This document shows positions 1 through 8,525 of a DNA stretch of 64,000 bases, one piece after another. How positions within the stretch are numbered: the first letter of the stretch is position 1; each line of letters begins with the position of its first letter. This DNA is from Planctomycetota bacterium. Lineage in GTDB: Bacteria; Planctomycetota; Brocadiia; SM23-32; JAKLEA01. The position numbers and the translations under genes are program-made. The DNA lies in NCBI GenBank assembly GCA_022711755.1, contig JAKLEA010000021.1, positions 44,901 through 108,900 on the forward strand. Direction: 5' to 3'. The notes beneath the pieces were generated by a model, which saw nothing but the letters and a program-made list of their open reading frames with translations, did not search any database and was not told the DNA's origin.

Positions 1-356
1 TCATGCACGGGCCGAAGGAAATCCAGGGGCTTGCGGACAAGTTCAAGGCCGAAGGTTACACGTACGAAACGTTGGACAAGAAATTCAAGTGCATCGCCCC
101 AAAGACGTTTGCCTCCAGGATACCCCCGGGATCGCTCGTCATGCTCAATGGAAGCAAGGATGAAGTCGTGCCCCCCGAAAACTCGAAGGTCTTCTGGAAT
201 CACACGAAAGGCCAACGCGAGATAATCTGGTACGACTGCACGCACTATTCGGCTGTAAAGTTCATTGATAACTTCACGCGGGTTGTCAACAGATACTTCG
301 GCCCCAATTACTGGAAGTCCGGCGAAGTCCCGCCGATGGATCTGAAATTCAAATAA
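1..356 (+). CDS. alpha/beta hydrolase, C-terminal fragment
   Basis: This is the 3' part of a gene that runs off the left edge; the first in-frame ATG, at position 3, is probably internal. The visible 117 residues look like the end of an alpha/beta-hydrolase fold. A strand reading SLVMLNGSKDEVVPP carries the likely acid residue Asp53, followed by a helix and then DCTHYS, whose His81 would complete a Ser-Asp-His triad. The nucleophile elbow lies outside the window, so substrate and subfamily (dienelactone hydrolase or esterase type) cannot be judged. The gene ends TAA, 48 bp before the next start. Confidence 0.6.
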   Translation, partial: MHGPKEIQGLADKFKAEGYTYETLDKKFKCIAPKTFASRIPPGSLVMLNGSKDEVVPPENSKVFWNHTKGQREIIWYDCTHYSAVKFIDNFTRVVNRYFGPNYWKSGEVPPMDLKFK

Positions 357-404
357 GGCGAACAACCTTTTCATCCGGGATGATGGAATCGAGGAGGGCG
401 CCGC

Positions 405-1067
405 GTGAAACTGCACTGGGGATGGACGGCGGCGGCTCTTGCGCTGGGGCTTGTTCTCTGTGTCGTGGAAATCCGGCTCAGCGTGGGCCGAACGGATGCG
501 CTGGTTTCATCCCTGAGCGATGGTTATCGTCGCCGTATCATTTCTGAAAGAGAGCGGGCAGCGATTGATGCGGCGGATGAGCTTCTGACCCTTCGAGCCG
601 AGAACGCGCGCCTGGCCCGCGCGCTCCGAAACGCCGTTGGAAATTCCGCCAACACGGAGACCGCAGATGCCCCCGACCCTGATCGGATGGAGATTGGGAA
701 GCTGCTGGCTGATCTTGTGGCGGATGAGCTTCAATACTCCTACGGAAGGGGCGTTGTCATATCCTGCGTTGACGTGGATGGCGCGTTGTTCGTAACCGTG
801 GCCCGCGCCGGCTGGGACAAGTCGTCGAAAGCCATGCGGGACGCAATGGTTCTCTCCGCTTCGCAGATGTGGCGCGCGGCGCGTTGTGTTCCGGACCGCG
901 ACATGGCCCTCGTCATATTCAGGACGGAGGACGGCAAGATTGTGGGAAGCTCGTCAAAGTCCGCCGACGGAAAACTGTATCGCAGCATAACGAGCTTTGA
1001 TTATAAAGGATCCAGCACGATGATCGGCGACCTTGGACCGATACCCGAACCGGCGCGCGGGGAGTAA
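405..1067 (+). CDS. hypothetical membrane-anchored protein with coiled coil
   Basis: The 220-residue protein is not recognised. It starts GTG with a strong GAGGAGGG site 7 bases upstream. Residues about 7-25 form one hydrophobic segment (signal anchor), and about 45-75 is a charged, heptad-like helix (ERERAAIDAADELLTLRAEN) that probably forms a coiled coil. The rest, about 90-215, looks like a small alpha/beta domain ending in a Ser/Gly/Pro-rich tail. The likely topology is one membrane helix with the bulk of the protein on the outer face. It lies between the hydrolase tail and a Minf_1886-type gene on the same strand, which gives no functional clue. Confidence 0.6.
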   Translation: MKLHWGWTAAALALGLVLCVVEIRLSVGRTDALVSSLSDGYRRRIISERERAAIDAADELLTLRAENARLARALRNAVGNSANTETADAPDPDRMEIGKLLADLVADELQYSYGRGVVISCVDVDGALFVTVARAGWDKSSKAMRDAMVLSASQMWRAARCVPDRDMALVIFRTEDGKIVGSSSKSADGKLYRSITSFDYKGSSTMIGDLGPIPEPARGE

Positions 1068-1187
1068 CCTCGCCGGGCGGTTGTGCAAAAAAACCTATTT
1101 GATTCTTAACTTGTCCTTGCGGAGGCGCATTTCTGACTGTAGTCTGAAGGATATTGAGGCTGACAGCCGGCTTCAGGAGATCGAATC

Positions 1188-1622
1188 TTGAGGGAAAAGA
1201 TCAGGAAAATAGTCGCCAGAGATCCACGATACGCAGCGGAGGCGTACTATTTCGTTCTTGAAGCCTACGAACACGCAGCCGCCAGACTGGAAAATCCGCT
1301 GTCGGAGTTAAAGACCCGGCCTAACATTTCCGGCGCAGAGCTTCTCAATGGGGTCAGGACGCTCGCTTTGGATCAATTCGGTTACGCGGTCGCCACAGTC
1401 TTCAGAAAATGGGGGATCAAGACCAGCGAAGACATCGGTGAGATCGTCTTCAACATGGTTGACCATGGGGGGATGAACAAGTCCCCTGAGGATAGCAAGG
1501 ATGACTTTGCCGGGGGGGCGGACTTTGTTGGCTCGCTTGAGGAAGGGTACGATTTTTCAGGATTGTCCTGCGATCTCAGCGTGAGTTGGGATCCGGATTC
1601 CTGGAACATCCGGCTGGCTTGA
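1188..1622 (+). CDS. Minf_1886 family protein
   Basis: The 144-residue protein starts TTG at 1188 behind CAGGAGA. The opening (DPRYAAEAYYFVLEAYEHA), the middle (LLNGVRTLALDQFGYAVATVF) and the acidic end after a SEDIGEIVFNMVDHG stretch match the conserved plan of the Minf_1886 family. That family is small, widespread in Planctomycetes, Verrucomicrobia and relatives, and has no known function. No membrane segment or catalytic motif is visible. It sits 52 bp upstream of a sigma-54 response regulator in the same direction and may be co-transcribed with it. Confidence 0.75.
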   Translation: MREKIRKIVARDPRYAAEAYYFVLEAYEHAAARLENPLSELKTRPNISGAELLNGVRTLALDQFGYAVATVFRKWGIKTSEDIGEIVFNMVDHGGMNKSPEDSKDDFAGGADFVGSLEEGYDFSGLSCDLSVSWDPDSWNIRLA

Positions 1623-1674
1623 CGTTCGCGAGGGGACGCGGAGCCGGGCGGAGAAAGGACGCAGGGATACAAGA

Positions 1675-3126
1675 ATGTCTGTTGCCGCAAATCAGGCCAA
1701 GGTTCTGGTCATTGACGACGTTGGTGAAGTCAGGAATCTCCTGAAGGCTCTGCTGGAAAGAAACGGCCACATTCCCATCATGGCGGCGACGGGACACGAG
1801 GGATTGGAGCTGGTCAGGAGAGAACTGCCGGACGCGGCGCTTGTGGACAACATGCTGCCGGATATCAAGGGTTTGGACCTTATAAAGGACCTCCAGAAGA
1901 TTGACGCCAACCTGCCCGTCATCATCATCACAGCCTACGGCGAACTGCGCACCGCCGTCGAGGCCGTGAAGTTGGGCGCTTATGACTATATTTCGAAACC
2001 TTTCGACACGGAGGACCTGGTCCTAAGGCTCCAGCACGCACTGCGTGAGCGGGCGATGCGCCGGGAACTCAGCGTCCTGTACACCCAGAACGAGGAAAGC
2101 GCGCCGTTGCGCGAGCTTATGGGGCACAGCGACGTCGTCAAGAGAATCCAGGAGCAGGTGCGCATCGTCTCCGCGACCGACTTCACAGTCGTAATCCTGG
2201 GCGAGACCGGCACGGGCAAGGAACTGGTCGCCCGCTCGGTCCATCAGAACAGCCTGCGCCGGGACAAGCCGTTCGTGCCGGTGGATTGCGGCGCGATTCC
2301 GGAAACGCTGATTGAGAGCGAGCTGTTCGGTTACGAGAAAGGCGCGTTCACCGGGGCGGAGCGCCAGAAAAAAGGCCACTTCGAACACGCGCACGGCGGG
2401 ACGCTCTTCCTGGATGAAATCGTCAACCTTCCGCTTATGACACAGGCCCGCCTGCTTCGCGCGCTTCAGGAGCGCTGCATCAGGCGCGTGGGCGGAAACC
2501 AGGAAATCCCGGTTGACATCCGCGTCATCGTAGCCGGCAACAAGAGCCTCGAAGAACTCGTCAAAAGGGGAAAAATCCGCCCCGATCTATACTACAGACT
2601 CAACGAATACCTCATCGAACTCCCAGCCCTGCGCGACAGGAGCGAGGACATCATTTATCTCTGCAAACGGTTCATGGACGCGGCCAACCATGATCTGGGC
2701 AAACAGATCCGGGGCTTCACGCAGGACGCCGTTGACAAGATGCTGGCGTATCGCTGGCCCGGCAATGTGCGGGAACTCAGAAACGTAATTCGCCGCGCCA
2801 CGCTGCTGGCGACCGAACAGATAGGTCCTGAACACCTTCTGCTGAACGGGGATGCGCCCGTCCCGGTCAACTCGGTTGAACCGCTTGAAGTCGAGACGGC
2901 AAGGATTGACGAATTCCCCCCCGATTTCAGCCTCAAGGATTTCATCAAAACCCAGACGCAGAAAATCGAGGAGCATGTAATCCGCCGCGCTCTGGACAAG
3001 ACGGGAGGCAACAAGAGCCAGGCTGCAAGATTGCTGAAGGTGGATTACAAGACGCTCCATTCGAAATGCAAGACTTACGGAATCCTGACCGAACAAAGCG
3101 AAACCGAGGAAGGACGGGGCGAATAG
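1675..3126 (+). CDS. sigma-54-dependent response regulator (NtrC type)
   Basis: The 483-residue protein has three domains. The receiver domain (about 8-122) has the acidic pair IDD and the phospho-acceptor Asp58 in LVDNMLP. The AAA+ domain (about 145-385) has Walker A GETGTGKE near 176-183 and the sigma-54 contact loop GAFTGA near 223-228. A Fis-type helix-turn-helix (GGNKSQAARLLKVDYKTL) closes the protein near 445-465. Proteins of this build hydrolyse ATP to open sigma-54 RNA polymerase once phosphorylated. No histidine kinase gene is adjacent, so the partner is unknown; the kinase at 35646-37817 has its own regulator. The flavoprotein gene follows 55 bp downstream. Confidence 0.93.
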   Translation: MSVAANQAKVLVIDDVGEVRNLLKALLERNGHIPIMAATGHEGLELVRRELPDAALVDNMLPDIKGLDLIKDLQKIDANLPVIIITAYGELRTAVEAVKLGAYDYISKPFDTEDLVLRLQHALRERAMRRELSVLYTQNEESAPLRELMGHSDVVKRIQEQVRIVSATDFTVVILGETGTGKELVARSVHQNSLRRDKPFVPVDCGAIPETLIESELFGYEKGAFTGAERQKKGHFEHAHGGTLFLDEIVNLPLMTQARLLRALQERCIRRVGGNQEIPVDIRVIVAGNKSLEELVKRGKIRPDLYYRLNEYLIELPALRDRSEDIIYLCKRFMDAANHDLGKQIRGFTQDAVDKMLAYRWPGNVRELRNVIRRATLLATEQIGPEHLLLNGDAPVPVNSVEPLEVETARIDEFPPDFSLKDFIKTQTQKIEEHVIRRALDKTGGNKSQAARLLKVDYKTLHSKCKTYGILTEQSETEEGRGE

Positions 3127-3181
3127 TCCGCTGTCCCCATAGTTGCGGAACACAAAGATTTCATAAACCGGGAGGAAAGCG

Positions 3182-3763
3182 ATGAAGGTGCTGGCAATCA
3201 ATGGAAGCCCCAGGGCAAAGGGCAATACGGACATCGTTCTGGAATGGACGCTCGACGAGCTTCGCGCCAAAGGCGCAAAGGTAGAGAAGGTGATGGCGGC
3301 GCGGCGCAAGATTTCCGGTTGCGTCGAATGTTTCGCCTGCCAGAAGGATAAAGACACTCCGGGTTGCGCCGTAAAGGACGATATGCAAGCGCTTTACGGC
3401 AAAATCCTGAAGGCCGACCTTATCATCCTCGCATCGCCGGTCTTCTGCTGGGGGATCACTGCCCAGATCAAGGCGATACTTGACCGCTGTTACGCGTTCT
3501 TCAAGTTCAACCAGGAACCATACGTCTGCCTTATGGCAGGCAAGAAGATGGCGCTAGTGATTACGGCGGGAGGCGGGCTTGACGACGGGCCGAAGGCGTG
3601 CGAGGCCCAGTACCTGGCCTTCGGCGAGTTCGCCGGGGTGGAAAATGCCGGCGTCCTGCTCGTCCCCAACGCAAAAGGCCCGGAAGAAACTAATAAAGAT
3701 GCCGACCTGAAGCAGCGCGCCGCCAAATTCGGACAGCGTCTGGCCAAGTCCATCAAGGATTGA
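3182..3763 (+). CDS. NADPH-dependent FMN reductase / iron-sulfur flavoprotein-like
   Basis: The 193-residue protein starts ATG after GGGAGGAAAGCG. It opens with the flavodoxin-like FMN loop NGSPRAKGNT. A cysteine cluster follows (GCVECFACQ, with a further Cys eight residues on), as in iron-sulfur flavoproteins and related reductases, where it can bind a 4Fe-4S cluster. The segment LIILASPVFCWGITAQIKAILDR is typical of the family's dimer and flavin surface. It is a cytoplasmic electron-transfer or quinone/FMN reductase of unknown substrate. It directly follows the sigma-54 regulator and could be in one transcript with it. Confidence 0.8.
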   Translation: MKVLAINGSPRAKGNTDIVLEWTLDELRAKGAKVEKVMAARRKISGCVECFACQKDKDTPGCAVKDDMQALYGKILKADLIILASPVFCWGITAQIKAILDRCYAFFKFNQEPYVCLMAGKKMALVITAGGGLDDGPKACEAQYLAFGEFAGVENAGVLLVPNAKGPEETNKDADLKQRAAKFGQRLAKSIKD

Positions 3764-3945
3764 TCCCGGCATCCGTCATATCTTTCTAATTATGGTCGCG
3801 CTGTATTCTCTTCGCTCACGGACGTTTCACCCACGGGCGCTTCGGACACGGCGTCCCAGCGGGTAATATGTCGTTAACAGGTTTCGAGTTGTTGCGCAGG
3901 CGTCTCGCCTGCTCCCTTTCGTTATTGCTTGTACGGAGTCATTCA

Positions 3946-5040
3946 TTGGCCCGCGTCATGGTTGCCATGTCTGGTGGCGTTGATTCCTCGGTCGCTGCGG
4001 CGCTCCTCAAGGAGGCCGGGCATGAGGTGGTCGGAGTGACCATGCGGCTCGGCCCGGACGCCTGCCTTGAGGAAACCCCGAAGGCCTGCTGCGGCCCGGA
4101 CGCCGTGCATGACGCCGCGCGCGTGGCGGAGGCGATTGGCATTGCTCTTTATCCGTTGAATCTCCGCCGCAATTTCCAGGAACTTGTAATCGGCCCGTTC
4201 TGCGACGAATATGCCGTCGGGCGCACCCCCAACCCGTGTGTTCTGTGCAATCGGGAGTTGAAGTTCGGCCATCTTCTCCGCCTGGCGCTGGCGCAGGATT
4301 TCGATTATGTGGCGACGGGCCATTATGCAATCATCGAGAGGAGCGAGGCGGAAGGGCGTTTCCAGTTGCGCCGCGCCGCGATGAAGCAATGGGACCAGTC
4401 CTACTTTCTTTACTCGCTTGATCAGTTCCAGATGGCTCACACCATCTTCCCGATCGGCGGCATGAGCAAGGACGAGGCGCGCCAGGTTGCTCGCCGTTTC
4501 GGACTTCCCGTCAGCGAGAAACCGGGCAGTCAGGACATCTGTTTCCTCTCAGGGGGCGATTACCGCCCCTTCCTGGCAGAGCGTCGCCCGGAGCTTTGCG
4601 TTGAAGGTCCGATCGTCACCTCCGACGGAAAACGGATCGGGACGCATGACGGTTGCGCGTTCTATACCGTCGGGCAGCGGACGGGTCTGGGCGTGGCGAC
4701 GGGAGAGCGCGTCTATATCCTGGCTCTGCGTCCGGATACGAATACGGTCGTTGTAGGCCCGAAGGAGGAGGCGCAGATGACGCGTGTGCGCGTGGAAAAC
4801 GTCGCATGGACTGGACGCGACGCTCCGGACGTCCCGATGCGCCTCGGCGTCAAGGTCCGATATCGCCAGCGTGACGCCGAGGCTGTCGTCGAAGTCGTTG
4901 GAAACGGCGTCGCCGAAGTGGGGTTTGACGAGGCGCAGTTGCCCTCCGCGCCGGGACAGGCGGCAGTATTCTATGACGGCGAGGTTGTGGCGGGCGGCGG
5001 CGTCATCGTTTCCTCAAACCTGAGCGATGATTATGCATAA
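3946..5040 (+). CDS. mnmA: tRNA-specific 2-thiouridylase MnmA
   Basis: MnmA activates U34 of Lys, Glu and Gln tRNAs with ATP and installs sulfur passed from the cysteine desulfurase relay. The P-loop SGGVDSS is at the start, the first catalytic cysteine is in RTPNPCVLCN, and the second is in SQDICFL, about 100 residues later; FYTVGQRTGLG is also conserved. The frame is open to an ATG at 3868, but those 26 extra residues are unlike the family. TTG at 3946 with GGAG 8 bases upstream puts the P-loop at residues about 9-14, as in other MnmA proteins, and gives 364 aa. It is convergent with the SGNH hydrolase gene. Confidence 0.93.
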   Translation: MARVMVAMSGGVDSSVAAALLKEAGHEVVGVTMRLGPDACLEETPKACCGPDAVHDAARVAEAIGIALYPLNLRRNFQELVIGPFCDEYAVGRTPNPCVLCNRELKFGHLLRLALAQDFDYVATGHYAIIERSEAEGRFQLRRAAMKQWDQSYFLYSLDQFQMAHTIFPIGGMSKDEARQVARRFGLPVSEKPGSQDICFLSGGDYRPFLAERRPELCVEGPIVTSDGKRIGTHDGCAFYTVGQRTGLGVATGERVYILALRPDTNTVVVGPKEEAQMTRVRVENVAWTGRDAPDVPMRLGVKVRYRQRDAEAVVEVVGNGVAEVGFDEAQLPSAPGQAAVFYDGEVVAGGGVIVSSNLSDDYA

Positions 5041-5079
5041 ATCGGCACAGGAGATACCTGAGCCGGACTACGCCCCGAT

Positions 5080-6159
5080 TTACTTGCGCCCCCCCTCACA
5101 GTTCCCGACGCATCGCATGACCGCATCCCGCCACAGCTCCGCCATCATGCGCATTCCCTCCTCGTTCGGATGAACGGGATCATCCCCGTAGAATCGCTTC
5201 CTGTCGCTGGAATAAGCATCAAAGAAGTCCGGCCCCGCGGAGAGCGACATTCCCGCGACAAGCTCGTCAATCGCCATGCAATATGATCGCAATATCGGCT
5301 CCGCGCCCTCGAAATAATCATGGCACGGTTTCGCAACGAGAATCCTTGACGGTTCCGCCCCATATTCGTTTATGAGAATTTCAACAATCGCCCGAAGGTC
5401 GGCGGCAAGGTCGCCGGGGGGCCGCTTCGCCCGCTCGTCATTAACCCCCAGATGTACAAGCCACAGGTTCGGCCTGAGCAACCCGATGCGTCCGCGCCAG
5501 TTCGTATCGCTCCGCATCAGTTGCAGGTAGTCCGCGCTCGTGTATCCGCCCCATCCCTCGTTGGCTATGAAGACGGGATACTTGAGCGCGGATGAAAGAC
5601 GATCGTTCAGGTCCGTCATCCAGCTCTGCATGCAGTTGATCTGCGGCAGGTGGACATGCGTCGTCGGGGCGAATTGCGGGAAGTTTCTCCCGTCTTTCGA
5701 GACGGCAGCATTCGGGAACTGTGAAGCATCAAGCCGGAGGTCTTCCCGCATGAAGGTCCGCCCGTAATATCCCTCGGTGATGCTGTCGCCAATGGCCGCG
5801 GCCACGAGGCCGATGCCCAGCCCCGTCCGCAGTTTCGCGCCGATCTCGCCGCCCACGCGGTCGAACTCGCGGATCAGAACGTCGTAATTCCCGGTTGCCG
5901 GCGATTCCTTGATCATCGCCGGGTTTGCTTTTGTCAGCGTTCCGAAGGCAAGCTTCTCTTCGCCTCGAATGGCTTCAATAGAGATGGAAGTCACCTCCTC
6001 GGCCAGGCACAAGACCTCAAACTCCAGTTTTCTGCCCCCTTGGATGTAGGGAATCCTGTAGGTTCCCTGAACGTCGGGAACCGTGATGGACAGGGAATCC
6101 GCTTCCTTTTCAAGCGAGACTTCAATCCGCCCGATTCGAATTGTGGATGCCTTCGGCAT
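5080..6159 (-). CDS. SGNH/GDSL-family hydrolase (carbohydrate esterase-like)
   Basis: The 359-residue protein has no signal peptide. Residues 1-110 look like a beta-rich N-terminal domain. The SGNH core follows: nucleophile Ser126 in AAIGDSITEG, the block II Gly in NEGWGGYTS, Asn240 in HLGVNDER, and the Asp327/His330 pair in GDDPVHP. The arrangement of an N-terminal beta domain and an SGNH domain is that of bacterial acetyl-xylan or other carbohydrate esterases, which remove acyl groups from glycans. It starts 36 bp after the stop of the GxGYxYP gene, so the two are probably one transcript. The exact substrate is not readable. Confidence 0.85.
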   Translation of the reverse strand: MPKASTIRIGRIEVSLEKEADSLSITVPDVQGTYRIPYIQGGRKLEFEVLCLAEEVTSISIEAIRGEEKLAFGTLTKANPAMIKESPATGNYDVLIREFDRVGGEIGAKLRTGLGIGLVAAAIGDSITEGYYGRTFMREDLRLDASQFPNAAVSKDGRNFPQFAPTTHVHLPQINCMQSWMTDLNDRLSSALKYPVFIANEGWGGYTSADYLQLMRSDTNWRGRIGLLRPNLWLVHLGVNDERAKRPPGDLAADLRAIVEILINEYGAEPSRILVAKPCHDYFEGAEPILRSYCMAIDELVAGMSLSAGPDFFDAYSSDRKRFYGDDPVHPNEEGMRMMAELWRDAVMRCVGNCEGGRK

Positions 6160-6195
6160 GTGTTGTCATTACGCCTTGTTTGAAAATATGTTGCG

Positions 6196-8352
6196 TCAGA
6201 TTGCCTTCGGCGGCCAGCCCTTGAAATCGTCGTCCCCTTCCGGGCCGAATTTCTTACGCAGAACCTTCGCCGCAGCGGCAAGAGCGTCGCACCATGCTAT
6301 CATGTCTTCGATTGCGGGCGCGCCCTTCTCCCAATCATCCCATGCGGCATTGATTCTATCGAATGGCGTGGTGTCAACAATGCTCCCGCACAGGCGACGG
6401 AAATCCTCGAAACATTTGTGTCGTCCGTTGCCATAAATCCCTTGCGCCTCAAGAGATGAACGCGCAACCGTCCACGCGACGGTATGCGCGACGTAGAGCA
6501 TGACGTCCGGTTCTTCATCAGGCTGCGGGGAAGGGATTCCCTTGAAAGATTTAAGGAAACTCTCCCTGTCCGACGCTACTCCTTCCACCTCGCGCGAGAC
6601 CAGTTCGATCCAGCCGGGTTCCACGAGTCTGCGCCTGCGCTCGGCGGGTTCGGCGTGGCATAAATCGGCCAATTCCATGGTGATACGCTCGCACAGCGGC
6701 AGACGATGTCTGCCCGGAGCCTTCAGCCATGTCTCGGCCAGCGCATCGGTGCTTTCGTAGACCGGGTCCTTGACCATGCCGCGCTTGACGGCATCCTGAA
6801 GTGTCAGGAAAAACTCGTCCATGCTCAGAACCTTGATCTCGGGATGCTTGTCGAATTCGGCCTTTTCTTTGGCAAGTTGTCCGAGCACGCCCTTTGATAT
6901 CTGAGCGAAGAGGAACATGAATGCCGGTCTCGCGGGGCATTCCCTGGCGAAGCGGAGTATGTCCCCCACGTTGTCGTTTCCCACATTTGCGATGTGGACT
7001 GAGTGCATCTTGGGTATCGGGCCGAGGGGGTACGATTTGGCGTAGGGCGAACCGCCCAGACCGCAGACTAGGCCGGGACCGCTCTTGAGCGCTTCCTGCT
7101 CGCGCAGGACGGCGTCATCCTTCTCGACCTCCCGCCACCAGTCGCGCAGGAACCAGTTGACCATGTTGCAGCCGTTCTGCCCGGACTGGTCCAGCAGGCG
7201 TCGGGTTTCGCTCAGGTACATCTGCGCCAGTCCGTCCGGCCAGAGATGCGAGTATGTGTAGCCCACGCCGGAGGACGGCCCCCAGAAGCAGTCGTTCGGC
7301 CTCTTTGTTTCGTGGTAATACCTCAGCATCCCGGGCATCATCTTGACAGTGAAGGGCAGGATGCCCCATCCGAGCTTGAATTCGCCCCGCGCCGGATCGA
7401 GCCAGTTGCCGGAGTGCATGTCGTTCATCGCCCACGTCGCGTCTCCGTCGCTTACGTAGAAGCAGCAGTAGATTTTGTTCTTCGCCGCGCGGCATTTGGA
7501 TTTCGGCGGGAGTTTCTGGGCGTATGATGCGTCATGGTCGCCCACGCCGCCGTGGATGGTCATGTTCGGAGTGTGGATGCTACAGAGGTTGAAGAACCCT
7601 CGCTCCGCCGCCTCGGCAACGTATTCCTTCTCCTGATCGCGGATGCAATGCCAGTTGATCTGGACGCCCGGCGCCTCCGCGCTGTCCAGCATCCGCCGGT
7701 AAAGCATCAGCGACCTGCGCGACTGGCGGCTGAGCGGCAGGTCGAGAGCCATCGCGCGGTAGTAGACGACGAAGTCCTCGATGGTGTGGATCATCGCGTA
7801 CCAGAACGGGCGATGAACGCAGAGATTGGCGTATATATGCTTCGAGCAGAAGGGCCACAGGTTGTCAATCGCCCACTCGGCAGCGTCCCAGTTATTCCGG
7901 AATCGTCCGCGCAGATCGTCCCGCTTCGGAATGCCGTGTCGCTTCATCCAGTGTTCCTGATCTGGCGAGACCGGCAGCAAGCTCTCCAGCCCGGCCCTTG
8001 TGATTGCCAGGTTCTGCGTCTGGATGACCGATTCGTTGTCGTAGAGAACGTAGCCCCCGGCAACGTCCTTATATCGCTCGATCAGGCGGTCAAGATCGTC
8101 CTCCGTCTCGTGTGTTATGCCGAAGGTCTTGACGTAGTAGTCGAGCCAGTGCTTTTCGTAGAGTTCGTGTCTGTAGCCGCGCACGCCGCACCCGCCCTGC
8201 ATGATGTAGAGTTCCGGATTGCGCCGGTTAACGAGGCCCTGAAGCGAGCGGAGCCACACCCAGAAGTCCACGCCCTGGCCGGTGAAGTCGGGACTGGTGA
8301 CGATGAGATGCCTGACGGGCGGGATTGTGGGAAAGATGTCGGTGATTTGCAT
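6196..8352 (-). CDS. GxGYxYP domain protein, putative glycoside hydrolase
   Basis: The 718-residue protein starts ATG behind CAGGAGGAACC. The central signature GVGYTYSHLWP matches the GxGYxYP motif that names a family of predicted, still uncharacterised, glycan-acting proteins. An N-terminal region of about 250 residues contains LQGLVNRRNPELYI and resembles the domain that usually precedes it. The core contains YVSDGDATWAMND and GWGILPFTVKMMPGMLRYY. The C-terminal 200 residues are helical and look like an add-on. There is no signal peptide or membrane helix. It shares direction and short spacing with the SGNH hydrolase downstream and lies downstream of the alginate-lyase-like gene, which fits glycan breakdown. 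Confidence 0.85.
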   Translation of the reverse strand: MQITDIFPTIPPVRHLIVTSPDFTGQGVDFWVWLRSLQGLVNRRNPELYIMQGGCGVRGYRHELYEKHWLDYYVKTFGITHETEDDLDRLIERYKDVAGGYVLYDNESVIQTQNLAITRAGLESLLPVSPDQEHWMKRHGIPKRDDLRGRFRNNWDAAEWAIDNLWPFCSKHIYANLCVHRPFWYAMIHTIEDFVVYYRAMALDLPLSRQSRRSLMLYRRMLDSAEAPGVQINWHCIRDQEKEYVAEAAERGFFNLCSIHTPNMTIHGGVGDHDASYAQKLPPKSKCRAAKNKIYCCFYVSDGDATWAMNDMHSGNWLDPARGEFKLGWGILPFTVKMMPGMLRYYHETKRPNDCFWGPSSGVGYTYSHLWPDGLAQMYLSETRRLLDQSGQNGCNMVNWFLRDWWREVEKDDAVLREQEALKSGPGLVCGLGGSPYAKSYPLGPIPKMHSVHIANVGNDNVGDILRFARECPARPAFMFLFAQISKGVLGQLAKEKAEFDKHPEIKVLSMDEFFLTLQDAVKRGMVKDPVYESTDALAETWLKAPGRHRLPLCERITMELADLCHAEPAERRRRLVEPGWIELVSREVEGVASDRESFLKSFKGIPSPQPDEEPDVMLYVAHTVAWTVARSSLEAQGIYGNGRHKCFEDFRRLCGSIVDTTPFDRINAAWDDWEKGAPAIEDMIAWCDALAAAAKVLRKKFGPEGDDDFKGWPPKAI

Positions 8353-8525
8353 TTATCGGTTCCTCCTGTAGTATTTCCCGCGCAATCCAGGGAAACTCAG
8401 ATTCGGTCAATCGGCGCGGGTTTGCATTGTCGGACGGCGATCATGATATCAGGAGTATGTGCGGTTGGCTAACAGCCTTCGTAAATGCGAATTCCGCATG
8501 TATGGTATGGCGGACGGCGCGCTCG

